This document shows positions 1 through 6,893 of a stretch of DNA of 9,678 bases, piece by piece. A program made the translations under genes and the position numbers. The notes under the pieces were generated by a model. The model was not told the origin of the DNA. It saw only the letters and a list, made by a program, of their open reading frames with translations, and searched no databases. Source of the DNA: Clostridiales bacterium (GTDB lineage Bacteria; Bacillota; Clostridia; Oscillospirales; CAG-272); NCBI GenBank assembly GCA_004554105.1, contig SFNW01000067.1, forward strand, positions 1 to 9,678. The letters run 5' to 3'. Position 1 is the stretch's first letter. Every line of letters begins with the position of its first letter.

Positions 1-2
1 CG

Positions 3-254
3 CGCGAGGACATTCCGAAAAAAGACGGCGACTTCTTTATCCAGGATTTAATCGGGCTTGACGTTATCGACGAGGCGGACGGCAGAGTTTACGGCAAGCT
101 CGGCGACGTGTTTTCCTCCGGCGCGTCGGACATCTACGAGGTCGAGACGCCGTCGGGCAAGGCGCTGATTCCCGCCGTCGGCGAATTTATCAAAAAAATC
201 GACCCCGAAACAGGGATTTTCATTCACGCAATCGAAGGGATGTTTGAATCATGA
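3..254 (+). CDS. rimM: Ribosome maturation factor RimM, C-terminal part (5' end outside window)
   Basis: The last 83 residues of an open frame entering from the left edge. RimM is a cytoplasmic 16S rRNA processing factor that binds ribosomal protein S19 and helps mature the 30S head. The visible part is the C-terminal PRC-barrel domain: IGLDVIDEADGRVYGKLGDV, then a DIYEVETPSGKALIPAV segment, then EFIKKIDPETG, which matches the usual RimM order of 'GKV/LGDV', 'D.Y.V', 'LIPA' and 'I..ID...G'. The frame ends in TGA at 252-254, overlapping the trmD start codon in an ATGA arrangement, which indicates translational coupling. The rimM-trmD order is the standard bacterial one (rpsP, KH protein, rimM, trmD), so the upstream genes are probably just outside the window. 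Confidence 0.92.
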   Translation, partial: REDIPKKDGDFFIQDLIGLDVIDEADGRVYGKLGDVFSSGASDIYEVETPSGKALIPAVGEFIKKIDPETGIFIHAIEGMFES

Positions 255-982
255 GATTCGACATTATGACGCTGTTTCCCGACCTCGTGACGCAGGTGCT
301 TGCCGAGAGCATCATCGGCAGAGCGCAGAAGAGCGGCGCGATTGAGGTCTTTGCGCACAATATCCGCGACTATTCCGAGGACAAGCACCGCCGCGTGGAC
401 GATACGCCCTACGGCGGCGGCATGGGCATGCTGATGGCGGCGCCGCCGATTGTCAACTGCTTTGAGGCAATCTGCAAAATGCAGTCGCCCGAGGTGCGGC
501 GGCGCGTGATTTATATGTCGCCGCGCGGGAAGATTTTTGACCATGCTGCGGCAAAGCGCTTTGCCGAATACGACGACCTTGTGATTCTCTGCGGGCATTA
601 CGAGGGGGTTGACGCGCGCGTGCTCGACCTTATCGTCGACGAGGAGGTCTCCATCGGCGACTTTGTACTGACCGGCGGGGAGCTGCCCGCCTGCATCGTG
701 ACCGACGCGGTCGCGCGGCTCTGCCCGGGCGTGCTCGCGGACGACGAATGTTATGAAAAAGAGAGCATCGCGAGCGGGCTGCTCGAATATCCGCAATACA
801 CGCGCCCCTATGAATACAGGGGGCTGACCGTTCCCGACGTGCTGATTTCGGGGCATCACGAAAACATCGACAAATGGCGGCTTGCACAGTCGGTTGCCGT
901 CACCCGCGAAAATCGCCCCGACCTCTTTGCGGCGTGGGAAAGCAGAGCCGACGACGGCGGAAAGGAGAAAAGCAAGACTTGA
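251..982 (+). CDS. trmD: tRNA (guanine-37-N1)-methyltransferase TrmD
   Basis: A 243-residue protein, the normal TrmD length. It transfers a methyl group from S-adenosylmethionine to N1 of G37 next to the tRNA anticodon, preventing +1 frameshifting, and acts in the cytoplasm as a homodimer with a trefoil-knot (SPOUT) fold. Family motifs are in order: an N-terminal FDIMTLFPDLV, DDTPYGGGMGM, YMSPRGKIFDH (most relatives have SPQG), LCGHYEGVDARV, the knot segment SIGDFVLTGGELP, LEYPQYTRP and VLISGHH. Asp152, shortly after GGELP, lines up with the catalytic aspartate of the family. The start at 251 overlaps the rimM stop. The extreme C-terminus (after about residue 230) is charged and low in complexity, and its DNA carries the ribosome binding site AAAGGAG (961-967) for the next gene. 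Confidence 0.97.
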   Translation: MRFDIMTLFPDLVTQVLAESIIGRAQKSGAIEVFAHNIRDYSEDKHRRVDDTPYGGGMGMLMAAPPIVNCFEAICKMQSPEVRRRVIYMSPRGKIFDHAAAKRFAEYDDLVILCGHYEGVDARVLDLIVDEEVSIGDFVLTGGELPACIVTDAVARLCPGVLADDECYEKESIASGLLEYPQYTRPYEYRGLTVPDVLISGHHENIDKWRLAQSVAVTRENRPDLFAAWESRADDGGKEKSKT

Positions 983-2898
983 AAACAGGATTCCGAGCGT
1001 GGTTTTCCTCGCTCATTGAGGGAAGCGCAATTTGCCGCGGCATCGGCAGATTCGGCAGTTTCCTCTATAAAAAACTCGGCAGCGGGCTGTACAGCTTTCT
1101 GTTCGGTTCTTACGACACGATGTGCGAGACCTTCGACGACAGCGCTGCGGCGGGGCTTCTCCACGGCAAGCACCGCGTCGGGCGGTATCTCGCCGCCAAC
1201 ATCGAGGAGAGCGTCTATGTGTCGGCAGTCTCGGGCATGATGCGCTATTTCAGCCGCCTGTCGCTGCGCGTGATCGGCATATTTCTGATGTCCTGCGGGT
1301 TTTATTCGTCGGTCATTCAGCTTGTGCTGTACCTCGTTCGGCAGGACGCGCTGCATATTACGCGCGGCGTGGTTTCCGCGGCACTGCTGCTGCTCGGCAT
1401 TCCGCTTTTGTTCTCGGGCAAGGCACTCTGTACGGCGGTGCATGAAAGCACGCTTTGGAACGCTGTCTTCAGCGGCTTCTGCGGCTTTAAGGAGCGCTCG
1501 TTTGCGGTGGAGGACGGTCCGACCGGACGGAAAAGCGCTGCGTTTGCGCTCGGTCTGCCGTTCGGCATTCTCGCCTGCTTTGTCAGCCCTGTGTGGCTGC
1601 TGCTCGGCTGTATCGGTCTGATTGCCGCGTATATCGTGCTGGTCAATCCCGAATGCGGGCTGTATCTGACGGTTTTTGCACTGCCGTTCCTCGTCGTTCT
1701 GCCGCACCCGAGCATTCTGCTCGCGCTGCTGACGCTCTACACGACCTTTGCCTTTGTCATCAAGCTGATTCGCGGCAAGCGGTATTTCAAGCCCGAGCTG
1801 TTGGATATTCTCGTCTTTTGCTTTATGGCTGCAATGCTGCTCGGCGGCTTCGTGTCCTACGGCGGCGGGCAGTCTGTCCGCGCGGCGGGCATCTACACGA
1901 TTCTGATGCTCGGTTATTTTCTCGCGGTGGGGCTGCTCAACACCAAGGAAAAACTGAAAAAAGCCGCTGTGGCACTGTGCGTCTCGCTTCTGCTTGTTTC
2001 GCTCTACGGCGTCTATCAGAATCTGACCGGCAACATTTCCGCCGAATGGATTGACACCGAAATGTTCGACAACATCGGCGGGCGCGTGGTCTCGACCTTT
2101 GAAAACCCGAATATGCTCGGCGAGTATTTGATTCTGCTGCTTCCCATCGTTGCCGCGCTGATGCTCGGCGACCGAAACTGGACGGCAAAACCGACCTATA
2201 TCGCCGCATTCGCCTTCGGCTGCATCTGCCTGATTTACACTTGGGCGCGCGGCGCATGGCTCGGCTTTTTGCTCGCCGCCGTCGTCTTTATCCTGATGTG
2301 GAGCCGCCGCTCGGTTGCGCTGATTGTCGGCGGGCTTTGCCTGCTGCCGCTTGCCGTGCCGTACCTGCCCGCAAATATCGTCGCGCGGTTTACCAGCATC
2401 GGCGACCTTGCCGACACCTCGACGAATTACCGCGTGTATATCTGGCGCGGCAGTACGCGCATGGCGGCGGACTACGCGCTGACCGGCGTCGGCGTCGGCG
2501 AACAGGCGTTCAACCGCATTTACCCGTACTATTCGTTTGCGGGCATTGAAAAAGCGCCGCATTCGCACAATCTGTATTTGCAGATTTTTCTTGAACTCGG
2601 TATTTTCGGCTTCATTCTCTTTGTCGCGCTGCTGATTTGCTTTTTGCAGAGCGGCTTTACGTTGGCGAAGAAGGGCGAGGACAAAACCGTGCGGCTCATC
2701 GGCTGCGGTGCGCTCTGCGGCGTGCTTGCGGCACTGCTGCAGGGCATGACCGACTACGTTTGGTACAATTACCGCGTATTCTTCATTTTCTGGCTCGTCT
2801 TCGGCATCTGCTCGGCGGCACGGCGAATCGACGCCGCCGCAAGGCTGCAAAAGCGCGCGATGGTCAGCGATTTCTGCGCCGACGTCACGCTCGGCTGA
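979..2898 (+). CDS. O-antigen ligase / Wzy-type polymerase family membrane protein
   Basis: A polytopic membrane protein of 639 residues when started at TTG 979-981. AAAGGAG at 961-967 sits 11 bases upstream, and the start overlaps the trmD TGA (980-982). A more upstream ATG in the same frame (874) would overlap trmD by over 100 bases and has no better site. The N-terminal 100 or so residues are soluble and unrecognised (KKLGSGLYSFLFGSYDTMCE). Many hydrophobic helices follow. The diagnostic part is central to C-terminal: VVSTFENPNMLGEYL, then WARGAWLGF, then TNYRVYIWRGSTRM, and finally HSHNLYLQIFLELGIFG, the His-Asn-x-Tyr-Leu signature of the Wzy_C (PF04932) family. Members join or polymerise lipid-linked glycans outside the membrane. 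In a Gram-positive host the likely role is capsule or wall polysaccharide assembly. Substrate cannot be told. Co-transcribed DUF4330-like genes follow after 29 bases. Confidence 0.88.
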   Translation: MKTGFRAWFSSLIEGSAICRGIGRFGSFLYKKLGSGLYSFLFGSYDTMCETFDDSAAAGLLHGKHRVGRYLAANIEESVYVSAVSGMMRYFSRLSLRVIGIFLMSCGFYSSVIQLVLYLVRQDALHITRGVVSAALLLLGIPLLFSGKALCTAVHESTLWNAVFSGFCGFKERSFAVEDGPTGRKSAAFALGLPFGILACFVSPVWLLLGCIGLIAAYIVLVNPECGLYLTVFALPFLVVLPHPSILLALLTLYTTFAFVIKLIRGKRYFKPELLDILVFCFMAAMLLGGFVSYGGGQSVRAAGIYTILMLGYFLAVGLLNTKEKLKKAAVALCVSLLLVSLYGVYQNLTGNISAEWIDTEMFDNIGGRVVSTFENPNMLGEYLILLLPIVAALMLGDRNWTAKPTYIAAFAFGCICLIYTWARGAWLGFLLAAVVFILMWSRRSVALIVGGLCLLPLAVPYLPANIVARFTSIGDLADTSTNYRVYIWRGSTRMAADYALTGVGVGEQAFNRIYPYYSFAGIEKAPHSHNLYLQIFLELGIFGFILFVALLICFLQSGFTLAKKGEDKTVRLIGCGALCGVLAALLQGMTDYVWYNYRVFFIFWLVFGICSAARRIDAAARLQKRAMVSDFCADVTLG

Positions 2899-2927
2899 CG
2901 ACTGTACTATAAACGGAGGAACAACAG

Positions 2928-3416
2928 ATGGATAAAAAAGATACACGCGCGTTCCGCATCAACTTTGTCGACATTCTGATTACGGTGGTTTTGGCGGGCG
3001 CGATTACGTTCGGCGCATTTATGATTGCCAGCGCGTTCGGCGTGGACACCTCGGAGAAAACCGACTTTACGATGCTGTACACCTTGCAGTTCAAGGGCAT
3101 AGAGCGCGAATACGCCGACAAAATTGCCGTCGGCGATACCGTGGTCGAGGCGGCAAAACGCTTTAACCTCGGTACGGTCACCAAGGTCGACGTCGAGCCG
3201 TATATCAAAGAGGTGTTCGACGAAGAGACCGGAACGCTCGTTCCCGCCGTACACCCCGACCTCGTTACGATGAACGTCACGCTGTCGGCGGACTGCTATC
3301 TCTCCGACGGTTCTTACTACATCAACGGCTCACGGGTCGCGGTCGGCACGGGCATTTCGATTCACGCAAAGAATTTCGCCGGCACGGGCTATGTCAGCGC
3401 CATGCGCATAAGATAA
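2928..3416 (+). CDS. DUF4330-like single-pass membrane protein (first of a tandem pair)
   Basis: A 162-residue protein with GGAGG at 2915-2919, eight bases before ATG. A short charged cytoplasmic leader (MDKKDTRAFRIN) precedes one membrane helix at about residues 12-37 (FVDILITVVLAGAITFGAFM). The rest is predicted outside the membrane and rich in beta strand: a first part around YTLQFKGIEREYADKIAVGD, then GTVTKVDVEPY, and a final segment YYINGSRVAVGTGISIHAK. The 'F.INF.DIL' entry to the helix and the closing 'NG....VGTGI...' resemble DUF4330 (PF14221) proteins, whose function is unknown. That assignment is from memory of the family pattern. The gene sits 29 bases after the O-antigen ligase gene and 12 bases before a diverged paralog, so it probably works with them at the envelope. 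Confidence 0.75.
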   Translation: MDKKDTRAFRINFVDILITVVLAGAITFGAFMIASAFGVDTSEKTDFTMLYTLQFKGIEREYADKIAVGDTVVEAAKRFNLGTVTKVDVEPYIKEVFDEETGTLVPAVHPDLVTMNVTLSADCYLSDGSYYINGSRVAVGTGISIHAKNFAGTGYVSAMRIR

Positions 3417-3428
3417 GGGGGAAGCGGT

Positions 3429-3908
3429 ATGCAAAAGCGTAAATTTCGCGTCAACATTCTCGACTTTCTGATTCTCGCGGCGGTCGTTATCTGCATTGCG
3501 GGCGCTTTCCTGCGCGGCGGCGCTCGCGGGAGCGACGAAAAGCTCGAAACGCAGACGGCAATTATCTCATTTAAAATCAGCAATGTGCAGTCGTCGACGG
3601 CGCGCTACTTTTCGGACGGCGACCCCGTTTACAGCGAGACGCTCGGCTGCAGTCTCGGCACGATTATCGGCGACAGCATTACCTCGACACCTGCGGTTTT
3701 TTACGCCGAGAAAAACAGCGAAATCATCAAGACCGAGTCGGGAATCGGGCGCGTGGATATCCGCGGCTCGTTTGAATGCGCGGGGCAGATGAGCGAGAGC
3801 GGCTTCCTCGTCGGCGGCACGCAGTATATCGCGCCGGGCATGACGACTTATGCCCTCATGCCGAAAGTCAACGCGAATATTCAGATTACCGACATCAGGC
3901 TGAAGTGA
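3429..3908 (+). CDS. DUF4330-like single-pass membrane protein (second of a tandem pair)
   Basis: A 159-residue protein started at ATG 3429, with a strong AAGGGGGAAG site at 3415-3424. It starts with MQKRKFRVNILDFLILAAVV: a basic leader then one membrane helix at about residues 9-28, matching the first paralog (FRINFVDILITVV). The extracellular part contains AIISFKISNVQSSTARYFSDG, lining up loosely with LYTLQFKGIEREYADKIAVG of its neighbour, and LGTIIGDSI matching LGTVTKVDV. The C-terminal VGGTQYIAPGMTTYALMP matches INGSRVAVGTGISIHAK. The two are therefore ancient duplicates rather than recent copies. Function is unknown; a two-subunit membrane assembly serving the adjacent glycan ligase is my inference. 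No clear terminator follows, only an A/T-rich stretch leading into the next promoter. Confidence 0.73.
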   Translation: MQKRKFRVNILDFLILAAVVICIAGAFLRGGARGSDEKLETQTAIISFKISNVQSSTARYFSDGDPVYSETLGCSLGTIIGDSITSTPAVFYAEKNSEIIKTESGIGRVDIRGSFECAGQMSESGFLVGGTQYIAPGMTTYALMPKVNANIQITDIRLK

Positions 3909-3937
3909 CGCAAAAATTAAAAAATCATTAAAAATAC

Positions 3938-3966
3938 TTGCATTTGTACGCCGAATTTGCTATACT
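3938..3966 (+). promoter_or_regulatory. Sigma-A type promoter of ptsH
   Basis: The -35 box TTGCAT (3938-3943) and the -10 box TATACT (3961-3966) are separated by exactly 17 bases. The 25 or so bases upstream (3911-3936) are almost only A and T, with A-tracts in the position of an UP element that would contact the RNA polymerase alpha subunit. Transcription would start near 3973, giving a leader of about 60 bases before the HPr start. This promoter lies inside an artificial upstream extension of the HPr frame, which argues for the shorter HPr start. Confidence 0.82.
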
Positions 3967-4033
3967 ATCAAAAGAAACAATGCGAATCGGTATTTTTGCG
4001 CATTTTCACAGGGATAAAGGAGCGTATTTTCTC

Positions 4034-4297
4034 ATGATGACCCAAGACGTTACGATTAAAAACAGCGTTGGTCTGCACGCAAGACCGGCGACATTCTTTA
4101 TTCAGAAAGCCAATTCCTATAAGAGTTCCATTTGGGTTGAAAAGGACGATCGCAGCGTCAATGCGAAGAGCCTGCTCGGCGTGCTGTCTCTCGGCATCGT
4201 GAACGGTATGACGATTACACTCGTGGCGGACGGCTCCGACGAGCGCGAAGCACTGGACGGGCTGAAGGAATTGATTGAGAACGGCTTCAATGAGTAA
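4034..4297 (+). CDS. ptsH: Phosphocarrier protein HPr
   Basis: An 87-residue HPr, the usual length. In the cytoplasm it accepts phosphate from enzyme I on a histidine and passes it to sugar-specific EIIA proteins of the PTS; in Firmicutes, HPr kinase also phosphorylates a serine for CcpA-dependent catabolite repression. From the start at 4034 the active-site segment GLHARPA puts His at residue 15, and NAKSLLGVLSLGI puts Ser at residue 46, both exactly at the canonical numbers. AAAGGAG at 4016-4022 lies 11 bases before ATG 4034. The adjacent ATG at 4037 would shift both residues by one. A possible TTG start at 3938 coincides with the -35 box and is rejected. His15 argues against it being Crh, which lacks that residue. 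uvrC follows after 101 bases. No EI or EII gene is in the window. Confidence 0.95.
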   Translation: MMTQDVTIKNSVGLHARPATFFIQKANSYKSSIWVEKDDRSVNAKSLLGVLSLGIVNGMTITLVADGSDEREALDGLKELIENGFNE

Positions 4298-4325
4298 ATT
4301 GCAATTTTACAGATGAACGGGCGGG

Positions 4326-4345
4326 CATGACGGCTTTTCGTTATG
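4326..4345 (+). other. Imperfect hairpin in the ptsH-uvrC gap
   Basis: CATGACG (4326-4332) pairs with CGTTATG (4339-4345) around a six-base loop (GCTTTT), giving seven pairs including one G-U. Flanking GGGCGGG and GTCGCC could extend it with internal mismatches. No run of T follows, so it is not a standard intrinsic terminator. It might stabilise the 3' end of a processed HPr message or attenuate readthrough into uvrC. Confidence 0.4.
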
Positions 4346-4360
4346 GTCGCCTGTCTTGTT

Positions 4361-4383
4361 GATGCGGCGCTTCATACCGCATC
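4361..4383 (+). promoter_or_regulatory. Perfect 7-bp hairpin just before the uvrC ribosome binding site
   Basis: GATGCGG (4361-4367) and CCGCATC (4377-4383) are exact inverted copies around a nine-base loop. The stem ends immediately before GGAAAGGAG (4384-4392), the uvrC ribosome binding site. There is no T-tract, so termination is unlikely. The position suggests an effect on ribosome access or on mRNA processing between HPr and uvrC. It could also be a DNA operator. Confidence 0.5.
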
Positions 4384-4398
4384 GGAAAGGAGATGCCG

Positions 4399-6252
4399 AT
4401 GGAAGACAGAGCCGAAATTCGGGCGCGCCTTTTGGAAAAAGCAAATTCGCTGCCGCTGCGCCCGGGTGTGTATATCATGAAAAACAGCGCGGGCGCGGTC
4501 ATTTACGTCGGTAAATCCGCCAAGCTAAAGAACCGTGTTTCGCAGTATTTTCAGAACAGCAAAAAGAACATCAAGACCGAAAAGATGGTTGCTTCGGTCC
4601 ATGACTTCGACTTTTATCTGTGCGACACCGAGATGGAGGCGCTCACGCTCGAGAATGTCCTCATCAAGGAGTATTATCCGCGCTACAACATTCTGCTCAA
4701 GGATTCCAAGTCCTACCCCTACATCAAGGTGACGACCGGCGAGGACTATCCGCGCCTTGTCATGACGCGGACGCGCGCCGCCGATCGCGCCAAGTATTTC
4801 GGTCCGTATTCGGGCGCGGGAATCGCGTACAACATCATCGACACGCTCTGCAAATCGCTCGGCATTCCGAACTGCAAGCGGCGATTTCCCGAGGACATCG
4901 GCAGGGAGCGCCCCTGCATTTACTATCAAATCGGGCAGTGCATGGGCACCTGCCGCAAGGGAGCGTCCAAGGAGGATTACGACGCCGCGATAGACGCCGC
5001 GCTGCGCGTGCTCGGCGGCGACTTCGACCTCGCGAAAGAGGAACTTTCCAAGCGAATGTACCGCCTTGCCGAGAACGAGAATTTTGAGGCGGCGGCAAAG
5101 TGCCGCGACAGCATCGCCGCGCTCGACAAGATTTCCGAGCGGCAGAAGGTCGTTTCCTCGCCGAAGGCGGATCAGGACGTCGTTGCGCTCTACAGCGACG
5201 ACAAATGCAGCGTCATTTCGGTCTTTTATATCCGCGGCGGTATGCTCGTCGACAAGGACGAGTTTGTCTATTCCGCCGACGAGATTGTCGAAGCGGAGGA
5301 ACTGCCGACTTTTTTGTGCGGGCTGTATTCCGCACGCGCCTATATTCCGCGCGAGGTGCTGCTTGCCGATACGGTGGACGCGGACAGCCTTGCGGCGCTT
5401 GCCGAACTGCTCAGCGAAAAGGCGGGCAGAAAGGTGAGCGTTCACACGCCGCAGCGCGGCGAGCTTCGCTCGCTGTGCGGCATGGTGCGCGACAACGCGC
5501 GCGAAAAGGCGGCGAAATTCGCCGAGGCGAGCGAAAAGGACAACAAAATGCTGCAAAAACTCGCCGCGCTGCTGCGGCTTGACGCGCCGCCCGCGCGTAT
5601 CGAGGCATACGACATTTCCAACCTCGGGCGCGAGCATATTACGGCGGGCATGGTCGTTGCCGAAAACGGCAAGTTAAAGAAGAAGGATTACCGCTCGTTT
5701 TCGATTCGGACGACCGACGGCATCGACGACTACGGCGCGATGCGCGAAGCGCTCAGCCGTCGCCTTGCGCATCTTGCGGACGGGGAGGGGAGTTTTTCAA
5801 AGCGTCCCGACCTGATTCTGCTCGACGGCGGCGCGGGGCACGTCGGCACGGTGCGCGCCCTGCTTGCCGAACTTGGGCTTTCAATTCCGGTCTACGGCAT
5901 GGTCAAGGACGAGCATCACAAGACCCGCGCACTGACCGACGGGGAACACGACATCAGTATCGCGCGCGAGCAGAGCGTATTCATTTTTATCTACAGTTTG
6001 CAGGAGGAAGTCCACCGCTACTCGGTCGGACGAATGGACCACGCCAAGCGCAAGACGCTCACGCATTCGGTGCTTGAGAACATCAAGGGCATCGGCGCGG
6101 CAAAGGCGAAAAAATATCTGAAAGCGGCAGGCGGACTGGCAAAACTCAAGACCGCCTCGGGCGGCGAAATGGCGCAGATGGGCATTCCGGCAAAGGACGC
6201 GCTGGCAATCGCCGCATACTTCGCGGACAAGCGCGAGAAGAAAGGGAATTGA
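4399..6252 (+). CDS. uvrC: Excinuclease ABC subunit C (UvrC)
   Basis: A 617-residue UvrC, normal in length. It makes the 3' and 5' cuts around a DNA lesion after UvrA/UvrB loading. ATG 4399 lies six bases from GGAG (4389-4392); the in-frame ATG at 4393 touches the ribosome binding site and is less likely. Domains in order: GIY-YIG nuclease (GVY at 23-25, YVG at 36-38, catalytic Glu85 in LTLENVLIKE); a four-cysteine set C159, C173, C181, C185 with the C-x7-C-x3-C end spacing of the iron-sulfur cluster reported for UvrC; a UVR helical segment (about 213-245) that binds UvrB; an RNase H-like nuclease with EAYDISNLG, ILLDGGAGHVG, KDEHHKTR and SLQEEVHRY supplying Asp and His ligands; and a C-terminal helix-hairpin-helix (NIKGIGAAKAKKYL). 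rsmD starts one base after its stop. Confidence 0.97.
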   Translation: MEDRAEIRARLLEKANSLPLRPGVYIMKNSAGAVIYVGKSAKLKNRVSQYFQNSKKNIKTEKMVASVHDFDFYLCDTEMEALTLENVLIKEYYPRYNILLKDSKSYPYIKVTTGEDYPRLVMTRTRAADRAKYFGPYSGAGIAYNIIDTLCKSLGIPNCKRRFPEDIGRERPCIYYQIGQCMGTCRKGASKEDYDAAIDAALRVLGGDFDLAKEELSKRMYRLAENENFEAAAKCRDSIAALDKISERQKVVSSPKADQDVVALYSDDKCSVISVFYIRGGMLVDKDEFVYSADEIVEAEELPTFLCGLYSARAYIPREVLLADTVDADSLAALAELLSEKAGRKVSVHTPQRGELRSLCGMVRDNAREKAAKFAEASEKDNKMLQKLAALLRLDAPPARIEAYDISNLGREHITAGMVVAENGKLKKKDYRSFSIRTTDGIDDYGAMREALSRRLAHLADGEGSFSKRPDLILLDGGAGHVGTVRALLAELGLSIPVYGMVKDEHHKTRALTDGEHDISIAREQSVFIFIYSLQEEVHRYSVGRMDHAKRKTLTHSVLENIKGIGAAKAKKYLKAAGGLAKLKTASGGEMAQMGIPAKDALAIAAYFADKREKKGN

Positions 6253-6253
6253 T

Positions 6254-6817
6254 ATGAGAATCATCACCGGCAGTGCCAAGGGTGTCAGCCTTGCGACCCT
6301 CGAGGGCGACGCGACGCGCCCCACCTCCGCGCGTGCAAAGGAAGCACTCTTTTCTATGCTGCAATTCGACATCGAGGGGCGGCGCGTGCTCGATTTGTTC
6401 GGCGGCTCGGGGCAGCTCGGACTGGAGGCGCTCAGCCGCGGCGCCGTATTCTGCGATTTTGTCGACGCTTCTTCCGATGCGGCGGCAATCATTCGCAAAA
6501 ACATTGCGAAAACCGGCTTTGCCGACCGCGCGCGGGTTACGGTTGCCGACTATCGGAATTTTCTGCGCCGCGCGGCGGGGAAAACGGGCTTTGATTTGGT
6601 TTTCCTCGACCCGCCCTATGCGTCGGACGCGCTTGCCGACGCGCTTTTACGCCTTGCGGACGCGGGGCTTCTGCACCGCGGCTGCCTTGTCGCCTGCGAG
6701 AGCGAGGACGGCTGCGTCACGGAGAAAAATCCGCAGCTTTCGGAAAAGTACCGCCTGCTGAAAAGCGGCAGATACGGCAGAGTCCACATCGAACTTCTCA
6801 CACCGCTCGACGATTAA
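6254..6817 (+). CDS. rsmD: 16S rRNA (guanine-966-N2)-methyltransferase RsmD
   Basis: A 187-residue class I methyltransferase. RsmD methylates N2 of G966 of 16S rRNA during 30S assembly using S-adenosylmethionine. The N-terminal family signature is present: MRIITGSAKG, then TRPTSARAKEALFSML. The cofactor motif VLDLFGGSGQLGLEAL covers about residues 45-60 and the catalytic DPPY is at 119-122. The usual C-terminal strand is recognisable as LLKSGRYGRVHIELL. AAAGGG at 6241-6246, inside the end of uvrC, serves as ribosome binding site; one base separates the two genes, so they are co-translated. In many clostridia coaD follows rsmD; here it does not, and a terminator and a surface-protein gene follow instead. 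Confidence 0.94.
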   Translation: MRIITGSAKGVSLATLEGDATRPTSARAKEALFSMLQFDIEGRRVLDLFGGSGQLGLEALSRGAVFCDFVDASSDAAAIIRKNIAKTGFADRARVTVADYRNFLRRAAGKTGFDLVFLDPPYASDALADALLRLADAGLLHRGCLVACESEDGCVTEKNPQLSEKYRLLKSGRYGRVHIELLTPLDD

Positions 6818-6837
6818 GCCGGGCGGTTTTGATTTTT
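6802..6837 (+). terminator. Probable intrinsic terminator at the end of rsmD
   Basis: ACCGCTC (6802-6808) pairs with GGGCGGT (6821-6827), seven pairs with one G-U, and the loop includes the rsmD stop codon TAA (6815-6817). The stem runs into TTTTGATTTTT (6827-6837), a U-rich tail. The stem is short and the loop is 12 bases, so strength is uncertain, but it is in the right place to end a ptsH-uvrC-rsmD transcript. Confidence 0.55.
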
Positions 6838-6857
6838 CGGAACGACTGCCGAAAAAT
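6832..6857. repeat. 9-bp inverted repeat overlapping the rsmD terminator tail
   Basis: ATTTTTCGG (6832-6840) and CCGAAAAAT (6849-6857) are exact inverted copies around an eight-base loop. The left arm uses the U-tail of the rsmD terminator hairpin, so the two structures compete for the same bases. No T-tract follows on the + strand. It may be an alternative terminator arm, a 3'-end stabiliser or a bidirectional element; there is no minus-strand gene here to terminate. Confidence 0.5.
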
Positions 6858-6893
6858 AGTTAAATTCCATGTAATTTTCTTTGCGATTTTGTA

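Noticed and set aside
2906..2912. TATAAA-like -10 box before the first DUF4330-like gene
   Set aside because: No -35 box at proper distance; the gene is better explained as part of the upstream transcript.
856..2946. 696-residue minus-strand open frame opposite trmD end and the ligase gene
   Set aside because: It is antisense to a well-supported membrane-protein gene, is rich in Arg, Gln, His and Ala with no motif, and has no ribosome binding site I can support. Biased third codon positions in GC-rich genes leave such long open shadows.
3938..4033. N-terminal extension of HPr from a TTG at 3938
   Set aside because: The TTG is the -35 box of the ptsH promoter, the extension does not look like HPr, and the start at 4034 puts His15 and Ser46 at canonical positions.
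4393..4398. uvrC start at ATG 4393
   Set aside because: The ribosome binding site AAAGGAG ends at 4392, leaving no spacing. ATG 4399 in the same frame has a six-base spacing.
4525..5637. 370-residue minus-strand open frame inside uvrC
   Set aside because: It is fully antisense to uvrC, whose motifs are unmistakable; no independent start signal.
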